From positions 16,241,254 to 16,305,253 of the forward strand of contig JAQFVV010006197.1 of assembly GCA_028023455.1 (NCBI GenBank): 64,000 nt of DNA, read 5' to 3'. This stretch comes from Epiperipatus broadwayi. Lineage: Eukaryota; Onychophora; Udeonychophora; Euonychophora; Peripatidae. A program made the position numbers and the translations under genes. Positions 12,801 to 21,174 of the stretch are shown in pieces. The first letter of the stretch is position 1, and each line of letters begins with the position of its first letter. The notes beneath the pieces were generated by a model that saw only the letters and a program-made list of their open reading frames with translations, was not told the origin of the DNA and searched no databases.

Positions 12801-15800
12801 CTCAACAAAACTATATTGTAAACAACTTAATTTAAATACTTATGATTTTACTTTCAATCTTAAAAGTATTTTAGCAGTCATTTAAAACTGACATAAAAAC
12901 AAATCTTTGATTACAAATTTAATGCTAAAAATATAAAAAAATATTTTGTAATTAATACTTTTTTTTATTTATTTTACACTAAAAAAATAAATAAATGTTT
13001 CTTTAACTACAATTGAGGATTTTATATTTAACTTGAAATGAGTCTAGCAATTAAGACAGTCCTTATTTTTTATAACAAGGGATTGACTTAATTAATTTCT
13101 GCCCCCCCCCCCATGCTTTTATTTTAAGTAAAATATAAAAAAGTAAATCAAAATATTAATTATAAAATATTTTTTGTATCTATTATTTAAATATGAACTA
13201 TTTAATAATACATTATCACACAAATTGGTGACTGACTAAATTCATTTTACTCGTGTATAAATGTTTTTATCAATCAAATATATACTATTCTTTAAAAAAA
13301 GCAACTATTCATTAAAAAAATTTCTGTTCAACATAAAATGAATGCACTTTTTCAAATACATCTGATCCTAACTACATATATATGAGGATATAAAAAGAAT
13401 ATGATTAGTTAAGAACCTATCATTATATCTTTATATTAGTTTTTTTTTTAATAATAGTGCAAATTATTTATTTTGTGTGAATCTAATATAAATGTGTTCT
13501 GTATTGTGCACAAATATATAAGTGTGCTTATTAAAGTATGTATTAACTTTCTAAAATAACATTATATTTTTTTTTAGATAATTCACTTAACTGCACTGTG
13601 AGCAAGTTGTGGTACAATGAATTGGGAGCAAAGATGGATTTAGAAGAAAGAAATAAAAGTATCATAGGTAAAATATATCTAAATATACACACATATAAAA
13701 ATATTTATAATTTACTATTATAAATTAAATTTGATAAAAATTAAATATTATGTTGAAATACTGTGACTTAAAAAAATTATTTTGCTAATTAAACCTAAAG
13801 AAATTACATATTTGGACAAACCATATCATAAACATTAATTGCTCAGGCTTATAGTGAATGACTCTAGAATAGAATGAAAAAAAACTGCTTCTGGAAGCTA
13901 AGAAAGTCATGTGATCTTATTGAAATTAGCTTTCCTAACCAAAAGATAGAATGGACCTATGGTTGTCATAAAACTCAAGTCACCAAAATAAATAAAAAAT
14001 GATGTGGTATCTATCAGATTTATATAACTGTTGGTTTGGATTCAAATATCTTAGATTTTTTTTTTAATTTCAGGCTATTATCTAAAATAATATAAAAGAG
14101 TAAAATCTAATTCCTAGATGTATAAGTTCATGTTTTGAATCCTAAGTCCTCACAAAAATAAGTCAGAAACTAGTCTAGTGATGTAGACAGATATTAAAGA
14201 ATTATACTGAGTTTAATAATTCTCATGCTTACATTAGATGATTCTAAAATAAAATAAAGAGAACTGCTCTTGTAAAAATAGTTGAATTGGTGGCTAGATC
14301 ACACTTTGGTTTTCAAAACTAAATAAAAAAATTTAATGCATAGAATTTAGACATTTTGATAAAGACCATATAATTCACAAGACTTCTGGCAATTCTAGTG
14401 TAGGTACCTATATAATATATGCAGAAATTGAACAAAATTACTGACAATTATGAAACCTTTATTAATATGATGAAGAGCGCTGCTGGCAACAACAATTGTT
14501 CATATTCTATATAAGATAGAATTATACATCATTTGAACAGTATCTTTAAATATTGAACCATTTCTCATAAAAAACAGCTTCAAATTTTTTGAGAGATGTT
14601 GATCGCTATTAACTTTCTCACTTGTTCAAATATGGCTCATAAAAAAAATAAATAATAATAATTGGAGAAATCAAAAAATAGATAAAACATCATTCTTGTG
14701 TTTAATACATGAAATATTCAAATAATCTACAGCTATGATACATCTATGAGAGTAACAACTGGATCAAGATCTTGACAGTTTGACTACCATGTTTTACAAG
14801 TGAAAGAAAACAATTTGACTGATTGCCTCTTTGAACTCTTTCTGCCATCCACTGTCCAGATTTTATAAATGCACATCACAACTTCTGCATTATAGTTTTC
14901 ATACAATGACAAATGGTTCTGAAATGGCAATAAATTTAATTTTTTTTTTGTGAAAGATTACAACATATTGATTTGACAGGCATTGGAGTGTTCAGTTATA
15001 AGTTAATCTCTGAAAAGATATGTTCCAGTATGATTGCATTTTAATTATTTGGAACCTATCACCTTTGATTTCCAATCACTGTTTTTTTCTAGTAGACTTC
15101 CTCTTTACCTTTAGAAAAGTATTGACTGTCTTTGATTTTCACATTGATTTTAAAACAATAAATAGTTCAACAATTTTAGAATCTAATGTTTCAAATAATT
15201 AGCACTAATAATTTGATTATTTGTAAACCACAATAGATCTAATACTTTATATAAGACTTATAAAACTGGTTTCCATTCTTGGAAAAAATATTCCTTATCA
15301 CCTGTATAAGTTTCTATCTATAAAAAAAAAAAAAGTTTATACTGATCAATATTACATTTTCTATGCTATATTCTATCAAAAATATATGCAAATTTGATGG
15401 GAGCTATTTCTGAGTCTGTCAGATAACATTATATATATATATGAAGGTGTCTATAATTAAATATATTTTACTCACTTTTATTTTGACATTCATAATTATC
15501 AAGCTTTCAGAAAAATTCAAAAAATAATAATCAACCATTAAACAAAAATTTATAATATAAATCAAGTGATTTAAAATTTAAATCTACTAACAGTATAAAT
15601 AATACTGAACTATTTTCTTCCTCCACTATTTTCATCTAGATTAACTTTCTCTAAGGTGCAAACATATTGTTTCAAAAATTTTAAAGTTATGAGATATTTA
15701 GACAGGATTATTTATACATTTATCATATGTACTATAATGTGGCAGATTTTTCAATTATTACTGAGATATATTTTAAACAATATATCTATTGCAAAGATCT

Positions 15801-18800
15801 CTAAACTCCAATAAAAGATAACTTTACAACCTTATTAAATATTATTTTATTTAAAATTTTGTAAATATACATTTTAAATACATAAAAAAAAAAAAAAATC
15901 TGCTTTAGTCTAAAAAAAATTATTTATAAGCAGAATCACAAAGACTGTCATGTTAAAAATTATATATATATTTCTTTTTTTCCAGGGAGTTATGAATTAC
16001 CAGAAATTGTAAGAATGTCAGGAAATGCTAAAGTTGTAGGTTCTATGCCTTATAAATCTCAAGGAACATGTGCTTTAGTTTCTCTTAATCCAGAAGGCAA
16101 GGTTGTAACATTATGGATAGGTATGTTGTTTGTTTGGGTTTTTTTTTTAATTTTTATGGCTTTTGTAAAACAATTTCATTTAAAAAAATTTAATAAATAA
16201 TATTCTGTTACATGTTAATTTTTTTAGGGCAATGCTTACGCTGTCCAGTAAATAAACAAGATAAACGAGAAATTTTTGACACACATGTGCAAGATAAACA
16301 AGAAATTTTTGACACACATGTTGCAAACAGATTGTGGGTTCCTTCTTGCTCAGAAGAATTTAGAACTACAGCCTATGGAGGAAATAAATTTACTAAAACA
16401 AACATGGCACCACCAAGTAAGTTTAACAAGAATATATGCAATAAAGCTGTGACATTCACTATATTTTGTTCCAAACCCCTTCCCCGTTCATATAAATCAT
16501 ATATAATATATGGTAGCTCATATTTTATTGATATAACATAACGGCACTTTTATAAATATACAGTGCACATATACAAATTAAGATTATAACATAAACAAAA
16601 TTTTAAAAAAAATATAAAATTTAAAAATAAAAACATAGTTATTAATAATAAACTGGGTGTCCATTCATTTACATTTATACAAAAAAAAAATCAAAATAGT
16701 AAAAAAAAAAAAAATACTGTATCGTATCTTTATTTTGTTAAATAAAATTAATAACAAAATTGTAATTTTCATTGCAATTAAATATGTTCTGGAAAATATC
16801 CCTATTCTTCAATAACTTTTTTTCCCATCTTATTATTAACAGACTATATCCTCTATAGATGATTTGGTGTTTTTAAATCTGTATTACTTTATTAATGTTC
16901 TTAAATGTTAAAAAACTTTTAGCATTACCCATATAAAATATTTTAGCAAAATATTTTTCAAATTCAGAAAAGATAATAAAGTAAAAAATAATATGTATGT
17001 ATTTTCAATATAACCCAAAGAAACATTATTAATAAAAATGCTCTGAAATAAAAATATTTGACTATATATGATAAAATTTATCAATTTTAATGATTTTAAA
17101 AACAAAAAAAAAATTGCACCACAACACTCAGAGATGGAAAAATAGCTGTTTTTATATCATAAAATGTATAAATTTTAATACATTTTTTTTTGTTTGTTTG
17201 TTTATTTATATTTTTGTGGAAAATAGCATATAACTGAAGTACATTGATACAGCATATATCACAGCATCACTGTATTTATAAAAATAATTTTTTTTAATTT
17301 TCATAAAATTATTATACATTTTTTTTAAAAAAATCTGTCAATAATAATTTCAATAGCATTTGTTAATTTAAACATTTGTGACAATTTCACAATCATACAC
17401 TTGATGATCATTGTTGCAATTATTCTAAGTTGCTTACATAACACAAAATTAATTTTTCTTTTAATTTTTCATAAATACAAATATTTGAATCAATTTTCTT
17501 TTCATAAGTGCTAAATAAATTTTTTAATGCTAACACAGTTTTAACAAGTAATACAAGAATGTATATAAATCTAAACAAGCTCATAAATTAATATTTAAGT
17601 TCAAAAAAACTAATCCCATATTTGAGATGGAATAAAATGTGCAGCAGATATTTTGGCTATACATCTATCCCTGTGATTAAACATATTTTGGAAAACAATA
17701 TGATCAGGAACAAAAAATATCCAATTATTAGTGTGAATAAGAAAAAAAAATGGAAAAATTATAAAATAAATGCACATATATATATATATATGAAATGAGA
17801 AAATTTTTTACATAACTAATAAAAAATATACTTTGGTTTTTTAAAAAAAGATTCAGAATTAGAAAAAAATATGTCAAAGGAGTGTTAACTGTGAGTTATA
17901 TCAAAAGCAATCACTTGGTGGAAAACAAAAGAATTACATACATGATGCTATTTCAACAAAATAAAATTTAATGCATTTAAAAAAAAACTGCCATCAAAGA
18001 AATTATAAAATTAAATTGTTAGACTTGTAAAATAAGAAAAAATTTAACAATTCTAAAAAGAAAAGCAATTTGTAAGTAATAATAGCAAAACAAATTTGAT
18101 TCACAAACAGAAAATTAAATTAATTTAAATACTTTATTAATAAAGTGCATAAAAACAGATAGGGTATTATTGAAAATGAAAAAATAAACATATTGGAAGT
18201 TTTAGTTAAAGCAATGGTTGAACACTTATCTATATTATTATACAAAACCATTGGTAGATAAAAATACAAGAATCAAAAGCAAGTACAGTTAAGAGTAAGA
18301 TTAAAAAGATGGCAGAAGATTGAACTATAAAAAATATTAAGGGAAAAGCAACTACCATTGATAATGCATGGTTATAATATTCTACTCTCTATTAACCTCA
18401 ATTTATGATCAGGCAGATACGTTAGCATATATATATTTATTTAGAAGTAGAAAAGTGGAAATGATAAAAAAAAAAGAGGAAAGTATACTTTAATATATAG
18501 AGTAGAAAGTTTGCAATAAAAAAACTCAATTTTGATTATGATAAAATTAAATAGCTATGCACAATCAAAAAAAGTTATTTCAAATAGTCAGTCAAAATAA
18601 GAATTGAATAGAAACAATAATCTAAAAAGTTTAAAATAATATATATATCTAATTGTTTAAGTGGAAGTCTACATTTCTTTCACTACTACATTATGTAAAA
18701 ATAAGCGCAGTGTTAACGCTAAACTAAAATAAAAATTCAAATATTAAATCAATTTAAATAAATTCCTTAATATTTAGACATAAAGTTATAATAGCTATTT

Positions 18801-19908
18801 GATAGACACTAAATAAATAAATAATAATAATGTGATATAAAATGGATTTTTAAATAAAGTCAGAAATTTCTATGCACTGATTGTAAATTCAGAAGTCAAA
18901 CCAAACATTCTCTTTTTCAAACATCTGCTATATACCAGGGGTGGCCAACTTTTGTATTCATAAGATCTACTTTTTATTTTAAAAATGTGTTGCGATCGAC
19001 TTGTTGTCATAGGGAGGTGTGAAATACATACTATTTTTATATATCTACCTAGTAAAAAATAACAATTATTTAATGGGCCAAAAAACTAAGGTCTGAGGGA
19101 ATTAAAGCAACAATATTTATTAATTCAAATTAGCTATATTAAATCAAGATTAAAAATATTATTTTCAATAATGATATGGTTTTAGTGGGCTTCACCTATC
19201 TAGAATTTTAAAAAAATCTAGAACAATAACAAAAAAACTTGAAAAATCTTGACTTAATTTGTTTCACTCGTTACCGACAGCTCTTGCAAGATTGGCCTCA
19301 CAATCAACCAAAAATGGCTTTGCTATCGACCGGTAGATAACAATCGACTTGTTGGACACCCCTGCTATATACCATAGGAAAACCATCTAATTCCTATCTC
19401 TTATTATTCCCTTCCAATCTACAATCATTAAATCATTCTTCCAATCTAGACACAATTCTTTGTCTTCTTCTATCCCATGGACCATTTAAGTACCCTCTAT
19501 TACATCACAGTGAAAATAGATATAACTTAGATCTTTTCATGTCAAAGTAAATAATTAGTTATAAATATATATATATTTTATATTCTTTATCTGTCAAAGG
19601 GTGGAGATTACGAGACAAAAGCATACTGTGTAAGTGATGTCAGTTTGCCATTGCATGATAGGCTGAATGAAAGATAAAGATGAATTAATATATATTTTAA
19701 TAAATAATTATTTAATACTAATGTACAAAATTTCAATTTTATTTTTGTAGTACCTGTTATGAAGCCAAATCCTGATCAAGAATTTCCACTTAATCAAGCA
19801 CATGGTCCTGATGCCAAACCAGTAGTTCCAATTGAAGGGTTAGGAGATATTCAAGAAAGCAAATATGATACAACAAATACAAGTACAACAACAATTAAAC
19901 CAGAATAA
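342..19908 (+). CDS. Two-domain avidin-like secreted protein (whole gene, nine exons)
   Basis: Exons are 342-834, 1231-1380, 4355-4438, 4529-4692, 9725-9761, 13578-13667, 15986-16120, 16228-16416 and 19751-19908. All introns are GT/AG, all joins keep frame, and the total is 1500 nt (499 aa plus TAA). Residues 1-22 form a signal peptide. Residues 23-164 are Pro/Gly/Ser/Thr-rich with a TGPGSGPN-type repeat. Residues 166-283 are an avidin-like barrel: C166 and C245 match the avidin disulfide, and WYNDIGS (173-179), W232, W241, W258 and W271 match biotin-pocket positions. Residues 298-309 are a Pro-rich linker. Residues 315-441 are a second, diverged avidin-like domain. The tail is Thr-rich. Avidins bind biotin; binding here is inference. 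Sequons NIT, NLT, NGT, NCT and NKS fit secretion. The alternative start at 309 would add 11 residues and makes a poorer signal peptide. Confidence 0.86.
538..716 (+). repeat. 24-bp tandem repeat encoding TGPGSGPN units
   Basis: About seven consecutive 24-bp units encode variants of the octapeptide TGPGSGPN (residues about 66-125). Synonymous GGT/GGA and CCT/CCA differences and a few replacements (SALN, EPRS, SGLN) separate the units, so the array is not brand new. It resembles disordered mucin- or matrix-like linker sequence. The antisense frame at 407-718 is open only because of this composition. Confidence 0.85.
835..1230 (+). other. Intron 1 of the avidin-like gene
   Basis: A 396-bp AT-rich intron with GTAATT donor and TTTATTAG acceptor, phase 1. 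I see no gene or element in it. Confidence 0.75.
1231..1380 (+). CDS. Avidin-like gene exon 2: first half of avidin domain 1
   Basis: Encodes residues 165-215, phase 1 in and phase 1 out (ATTATTG|GTTAGT). It begins with C166, then GVWYNDIGS, aligning with the first strand of chicken avidin, where N12 and S16 contact biotin. NLTGDFYTLRES follows, aligning with the third strand: the Y33 position appears to be Phe and T35 is kept. Two sequons (NIT, NLT) are present. Confidence 0.9.
1381..4354 (+). other. Intron 2 of the avidin-like gene
   Basis: 2,974 bp of AT-rich sequence between a GTTAGT donor and a TTTTTAG acceptor. It holds many homopolymer A runs and short AT microsatellites but no open frame or recognisable element. 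Confidence 0.75.
4355..4438 (+). CDS. Avidin-like gene exon 3: central strands of avidin domain 1
   Basis: Encodes residues 216-242, phase 1 at both ends. LFGFAVSWGENLRSTAWIG aligns without gaps to the avidin segment with W70 and F79: W232 is the W70 equivalent, T239 the T77 equivalent, and W241 replaces F79 as in streptavidin. The exon ends at the conserved WIG|EC junction; domain 2 has an intron at the equivalent LWIG|QC site. Confidence 0.9.
4529..4692 (+). CDS. Avidin-like gene exon 4: last strands of avidin domain 1
   Basis: Encodes residues 243-297 after a 90-bp intron and ends in phase 0 at AAAAAT|GTAAGA. It carries C245 (avidin disulfide partner), VLETNWISRES (W258, the W97 equivalent), DKWHANRFGHSSFTK (W271, the W110 equivalent) and the closing FTK. 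The avidin N118 / streptavidin D128 position is Ser here. Extra cysteines C248 and C267 could form a second disulfide not found in chicken avidin. Confidence 0.9.
5440..5683 (+). mobile_element. 3' end fragment of an RTE-type LINE
   Basis: The + strand encodes KSWAGHIARRDSNRW, then RNCKRPHVRWMDKIKK, one stop, and ARDWRRWIKLRETFILQW. This is the characteristic C-terminal tail of RTE-class reverse transcriptases (WAGHIAR, RP..RW.D.I, W...RE.FI.QW). A short AAT/GAC microsatellite follows, as is usual at RTE 3' ends. The fragment is 5'-truncated and dead. Confidence 0.75.
5686..5788. repeat. 52-bp tandem duplication
   Basis: Two near-identical AT-rich copies, each with TTTATTTATCAAC near the start and AAGAAATTTTAAACAAAT in the middle, lie directly after the RTE tail. 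They look like a local duplication and have no coding sense. Confidence 0.8.
5909..5998 (+). repeat. Left inverted repeat flanking the - strand LINE
   Basis: About 90 bp, containing GCAAATATTAATTTTTGCC, is inverted relative to 9484-9575, with roughly 85% identity by eye. The two copies enclose the whole - strand LINE relic. They may be the TIRs of a DNA transposon that took up the LINE, or a pre-existing palindromic MITE split by it. Confidence 0.6.
6289..6802 (-). pseudogene. Reverse transcriptase core of the decayed LINE
   Basis: Two overlapping frames together cover the RT palm. FIDIEKSYDRVNR matches the FIDxxKAFD motif with the first catalytic Asp. LLFASDIL stands where A-D-D is expected, so the active site is broken. 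KKMGIKFREEKSKVM matches the GL.xN..KT.x thumb pattern. A frameshift near 6540 separates the pieces. Confidence 0.8.
7285..8059 (-). pseudogene. Endonuclease C-terminus and linker of the decayed LINE
   Basis: 7700-8059 carries HTWFRYV and a downstream basic segment, typical of the end of an AP-like endonuclease domain and its junction. 7285-7668 is a Lys/Arg-rich coiled linker ending in KKFWKLIKRRN, the usual sequence just before the RT domain. Stops separate them. Confidence 0.65.
9029..9295 (-). pseudogene. Esterase-like (SGNH) segment of the decayed LINE
   Basis: Encodes ETILIGDSLIRGCGD followed by a strand/loop region. GDSL with a conserved Ser in a hydrophobic strand is block I of SGNH hydrolases, carried by ORF1 of several LINE groups. 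A Cys/His cluster (CCYVCNVSHIC) precedes it, suggesting a zinc-binding element. Only part of the domain is left. Confidence 0.6.
9250..9488. repeat. Fold-back repeat at the LINE 5' end
   Basis: The arm at 9250-9341 is repeated in inverted orientation at 9396-9488 (shared TTAACTATA, ATTAAAACA and TTTTTAAGGCAG) around a 54-bp spacer. The inner arm is continuous with LINE esterase sequence, so part of the LINE 5' end exists twice, head to head. Confidence 0.75.
9484..9575 (-). repeat. Right inverted repeat flanking the LINE
   Basis: Inverted partner of 5909-5998, containing GGCAAAAATTAATATTTGCC, which is itself palindromic. Its continuation to 9675 is repeated in direct orientation at 12057-12217. 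Confidence 0.6.
9515..9675 (+). repeat. Dispersed repeat copy 1 (direct, with 12057-12217)
   Basis: About 160 bp, including GTGTATGATTATTATTAT and ATGGATTAAACTT, recurs in the next intron at 12057-12217. The two copies bracket exon 5. They may be two insertions of one MITE family or the borders of a duplicated segment. Confidence 0.7.
9725..9761 (+). CDS. Avidin-like gene exon 5: Pro-rich linker
   Basis: A 37-bp micro-exon encoding DFPPIPPAPVNT (298-309) plus the first base of D310. It is supported by a good acceptor (ATTAATAG), a consensus donor (GTAAGT) and exact phase fit (0 in, 1 out) to both neighbours. It forms a short stiff linker between the two avidin-like domains. Confidence 0.75.
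9762..13577 (+). other. Intron 5 of the avidin-like gene
   Basis: 3,816 bp with GTAAGT donor and TTTTTAG acceptor. Apart from the dispersed repeat at 12057-12217 and an 11-base C run near 13102 that stands out in the AT-rich setting, I see no recognisable element and no convincing coding sequence. Confidence 0.75.
12057..12217 (+). repeat. Dispersed repeat copy 2
   Basis: Direct copy of 9515-9675, diverged by point changes and a 10-15 bp AT expansion. Shares GGTAAAAATTAATGTT-type, TGTGTATGATTATTATTA and ATGTAAAAGCA segments in the same order. Confidence 0.7.
13578..13667 (+). CDS. Avidin-like gene exon 6: start of avidin domain 2
   Basis: Encodes residues 310-340, phase 1 at both ends. C315, SKLWYNELGAKM and the preceding linker match the opening of avidin domains (C..x.G.W.N.LG..M). 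N323 (N12 equivalent) is kept, but the S16 position is Ala (A327). Sequons NCT and NKS are present. Confidence 0.85.
13668..15985 (+). other. Intron 6 of the avidin-like gene
   Basis: 2,318 bp. Segments near 13850-13960 and 14225-14310 look like diverged direct repeats (GATGATTCTAAAATA-like, AACTGCT, GATCACAC-like parts in the same order). The - strand of 14480-15080 looks faintly coding but carries many stops, and I cannot name it. Confidence 0.6.
15986..16120 (+). CDS. Avidin-like gene exon 7: central strands of avidin domain 2
   Basis: Encodes residues 340-385, phase 1 at both ends, with a strong TTTCTTTTTTTCCAG acceptor. GSYELPEI fits the strand with avidin Y33. TCALVSLNPEGKVVTLWIG fits the strand pair with W70 and F79, but the W70 position is not Trp. 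The exon ends at LWIG|QC, the same site and phase as exon 3 of domain 1, indicating an ancient domain duplication. Confidence 0.85.
16228..16416 (+). CDS. Avidin-like gene exon 8: end of avidin domain 2
   Basis: Encodes residues 385-447, phase 1 at both ends (CCACCAA|GTAAGT). C387 is the disulfide position. NRLWVPSCSEEFRTTAYGG and NKFTK close the domain: W421 fits W97, F429 replaces W110, and N437 keeps the N118 position. An 11-residue segment is duplicated in tandem in the loop between C390 and W421. Confidence 0.88.
16257..16322 (+). repeat. 33-bp in-frame tandem duplication in exon 8
   Basis: Units 16257-16289 and 16290-16322 encode QDKREIFDTHV and QDKQEIFDTHV. They differ by one replacement and a couple of bases, so the duplication is young. 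It lengthens a loop of avidin-like domain 2 by 11 residues without breaking the frame. Confidence 0.93.
16417..18927 (+). other. Intron 8 of the avidin-like gene, first part
   Basis: AT-rich intron sequence after a GTAAGT donor. No coding sequence or recognisable element apart from AT microsatellites (for example near 17777). Confidence 0.7.
18936..19364. mobile_element. 429-bp hAT-type MITE
   Basis: Terminal inverted repeats begin CAGGGGTGGCCAAC on the left and CAGGGGTGTCCAAC on the right. The element is flanked by a perfect 8-bp duplication CTATATAC (18928-18935 and 19365-19372), the hallmark of hAT elements. The interior has no coding capacity and contains GCGATCGAC/ATCGACCGGTAGAT-type subterminal motifs. 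It sits in intron 8, 379 bp before exon 9. Confidence 0.93.
19751..19908 (+). CDS. Avidin-like gene exon 9: C-terminal tail and stop
   Basis: Encodes residues 448-499, ending in TAA at 19906-19908. The tail is acidic and Pro-rich, then ends TTNTSTTTIKPE. It has no GPI-like hydrophobic end or membrane segment, so a soluble or matrix-bound secreted product is expected. The acceptor TTTTTGTAG and phase 1 entry fit exon 8. Confidence 0.83.
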
Positions 19909-20940
19909 TTAAAGAATGTGAAATCACATTAAACAAAAAAATATATATTGTAATATATTTTTTTTTAAAATGCTTTAAATTATTTTTAATGTTCCCTTTT
20001 TATGGCAAATACTACTTGCATAAATATATTACTTCTTCATATCACACCTTAAATTGGTGGAACCTTCCTATTTTATTATTTACTTCCCATTTTTCTTAAA
20101 ATACATTCTATATTTAATGAAGATTTTGTTTCTTTTCTAATATTAAGTTTCATTATCGTCCTTTTTTTTTTATTTCTTTCCTTTATATAAACTTTTCATC
20201 CCTTTCATTCTAAATATTCATAAATTCTACAGAGTACTATACATTAAACTCCTAATATCTCTTCTCTTTTAATGTAGCTCTTCAAATATCTTCCAAATAT
20301 TTATATGAAGTCTTTCATTCATATCATTTAATTTTATAAACATGCTTTTTAAAATAATAAAAATTTGTTTTTTTTTTTTCAATTCCCATAGAAGTGTCTT
20401 CACAGCTGACATTTTGTGTATATATTACATGTATTTATATATACATACAAACAAATAGACTTATAAACATATATAGCAATATCAAAATTGTTAAATATGG
20501 AATGCATAAACATATACAAAAAATTAATTTATTTATATGAACTTAAAAATGAATTTAGTGTACAATGTTTATTGAAATCTTTAAGAAACTGGATTTCTTT
20601 GGCAAATTTTTATAAATGAAAAAATAAATATATTTTAAAAAACTATAATTGTTTTATTTTTATTTTTTTTTACCATTTTCCAAATCCCTTGAAAATATTT
20701 AAATTGTCTGATTTTAAAAAATTCACATCTTTTTTTAATAACTAAATCACTTTTTTGTTGTTGTTACGTTCATATGTAATATTAGTATTAGTATTAAATA
20801 AAATCATCAAACATAAAAATTTGAATTTTTTTTTTTAATATAAATAAAAAAATAATACATTTAGTATATAGTATATATGTTATGATGCAATCAGATTTTT
20901 TATTACTATTATTATTTTTATATATTTAAATATTTTTTTA
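19909..20940 (+). other. 3' flank of the avidin-like gene
   Basis: ATTAAA at 19928-19933 is a candidate polyadenylation signal close to the stop. Several AATAAA-type hexamers further on (for example near 20625) are alternatives. No coding sequence or element is seen. Confidence 0.45.
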
Positions 20941-21174
20941 AAGAGATGTCAGCTCCAATTATCTTGTGCAATACACTTATATGATTACATTGCCATACTA
21001 TATAAAAATTGACCAATCATTGTGCAGTACACATGCATTTCAGGAATAACTTCCTTTATTGGATGCCTTGGAGCACTGTCAATAATGCATGCAAATATAA
21101 CAGCTGTACAGCACATTACTATTATAATGATAACTGAATTTTATTACATACAAGGGTGAGAACTGTCATCTCTT
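20941..21174. mobile_element. MITE-like unit of 234 bp
   Basis: The left end AAGAGATGTCAGCTC and the inverted right end AAGAGATGACAGTTC match. The interior is richer in GC than its surroundings and repeats TTGTGCAATACAC/TTGTGCAGTACAC. No clear target duplication is seen, so the class is open. The - strand has an open frame of about 40 residues that I do not recognise. Confidence 0.4.

Noticed and set aside
13102-13112. Poly-C run as a functional element
   Set aside because: Striking in AT-rich DNA, but a lone homopolymer with no associated feature.
14480-15080. Decayed Merlin/ISXO2-like transposase on the - strand
   Set aside because: A few residues were suggestive (an RG...Q...CFL-like stretch), but stops are dense and no catalytic motif could be placed.
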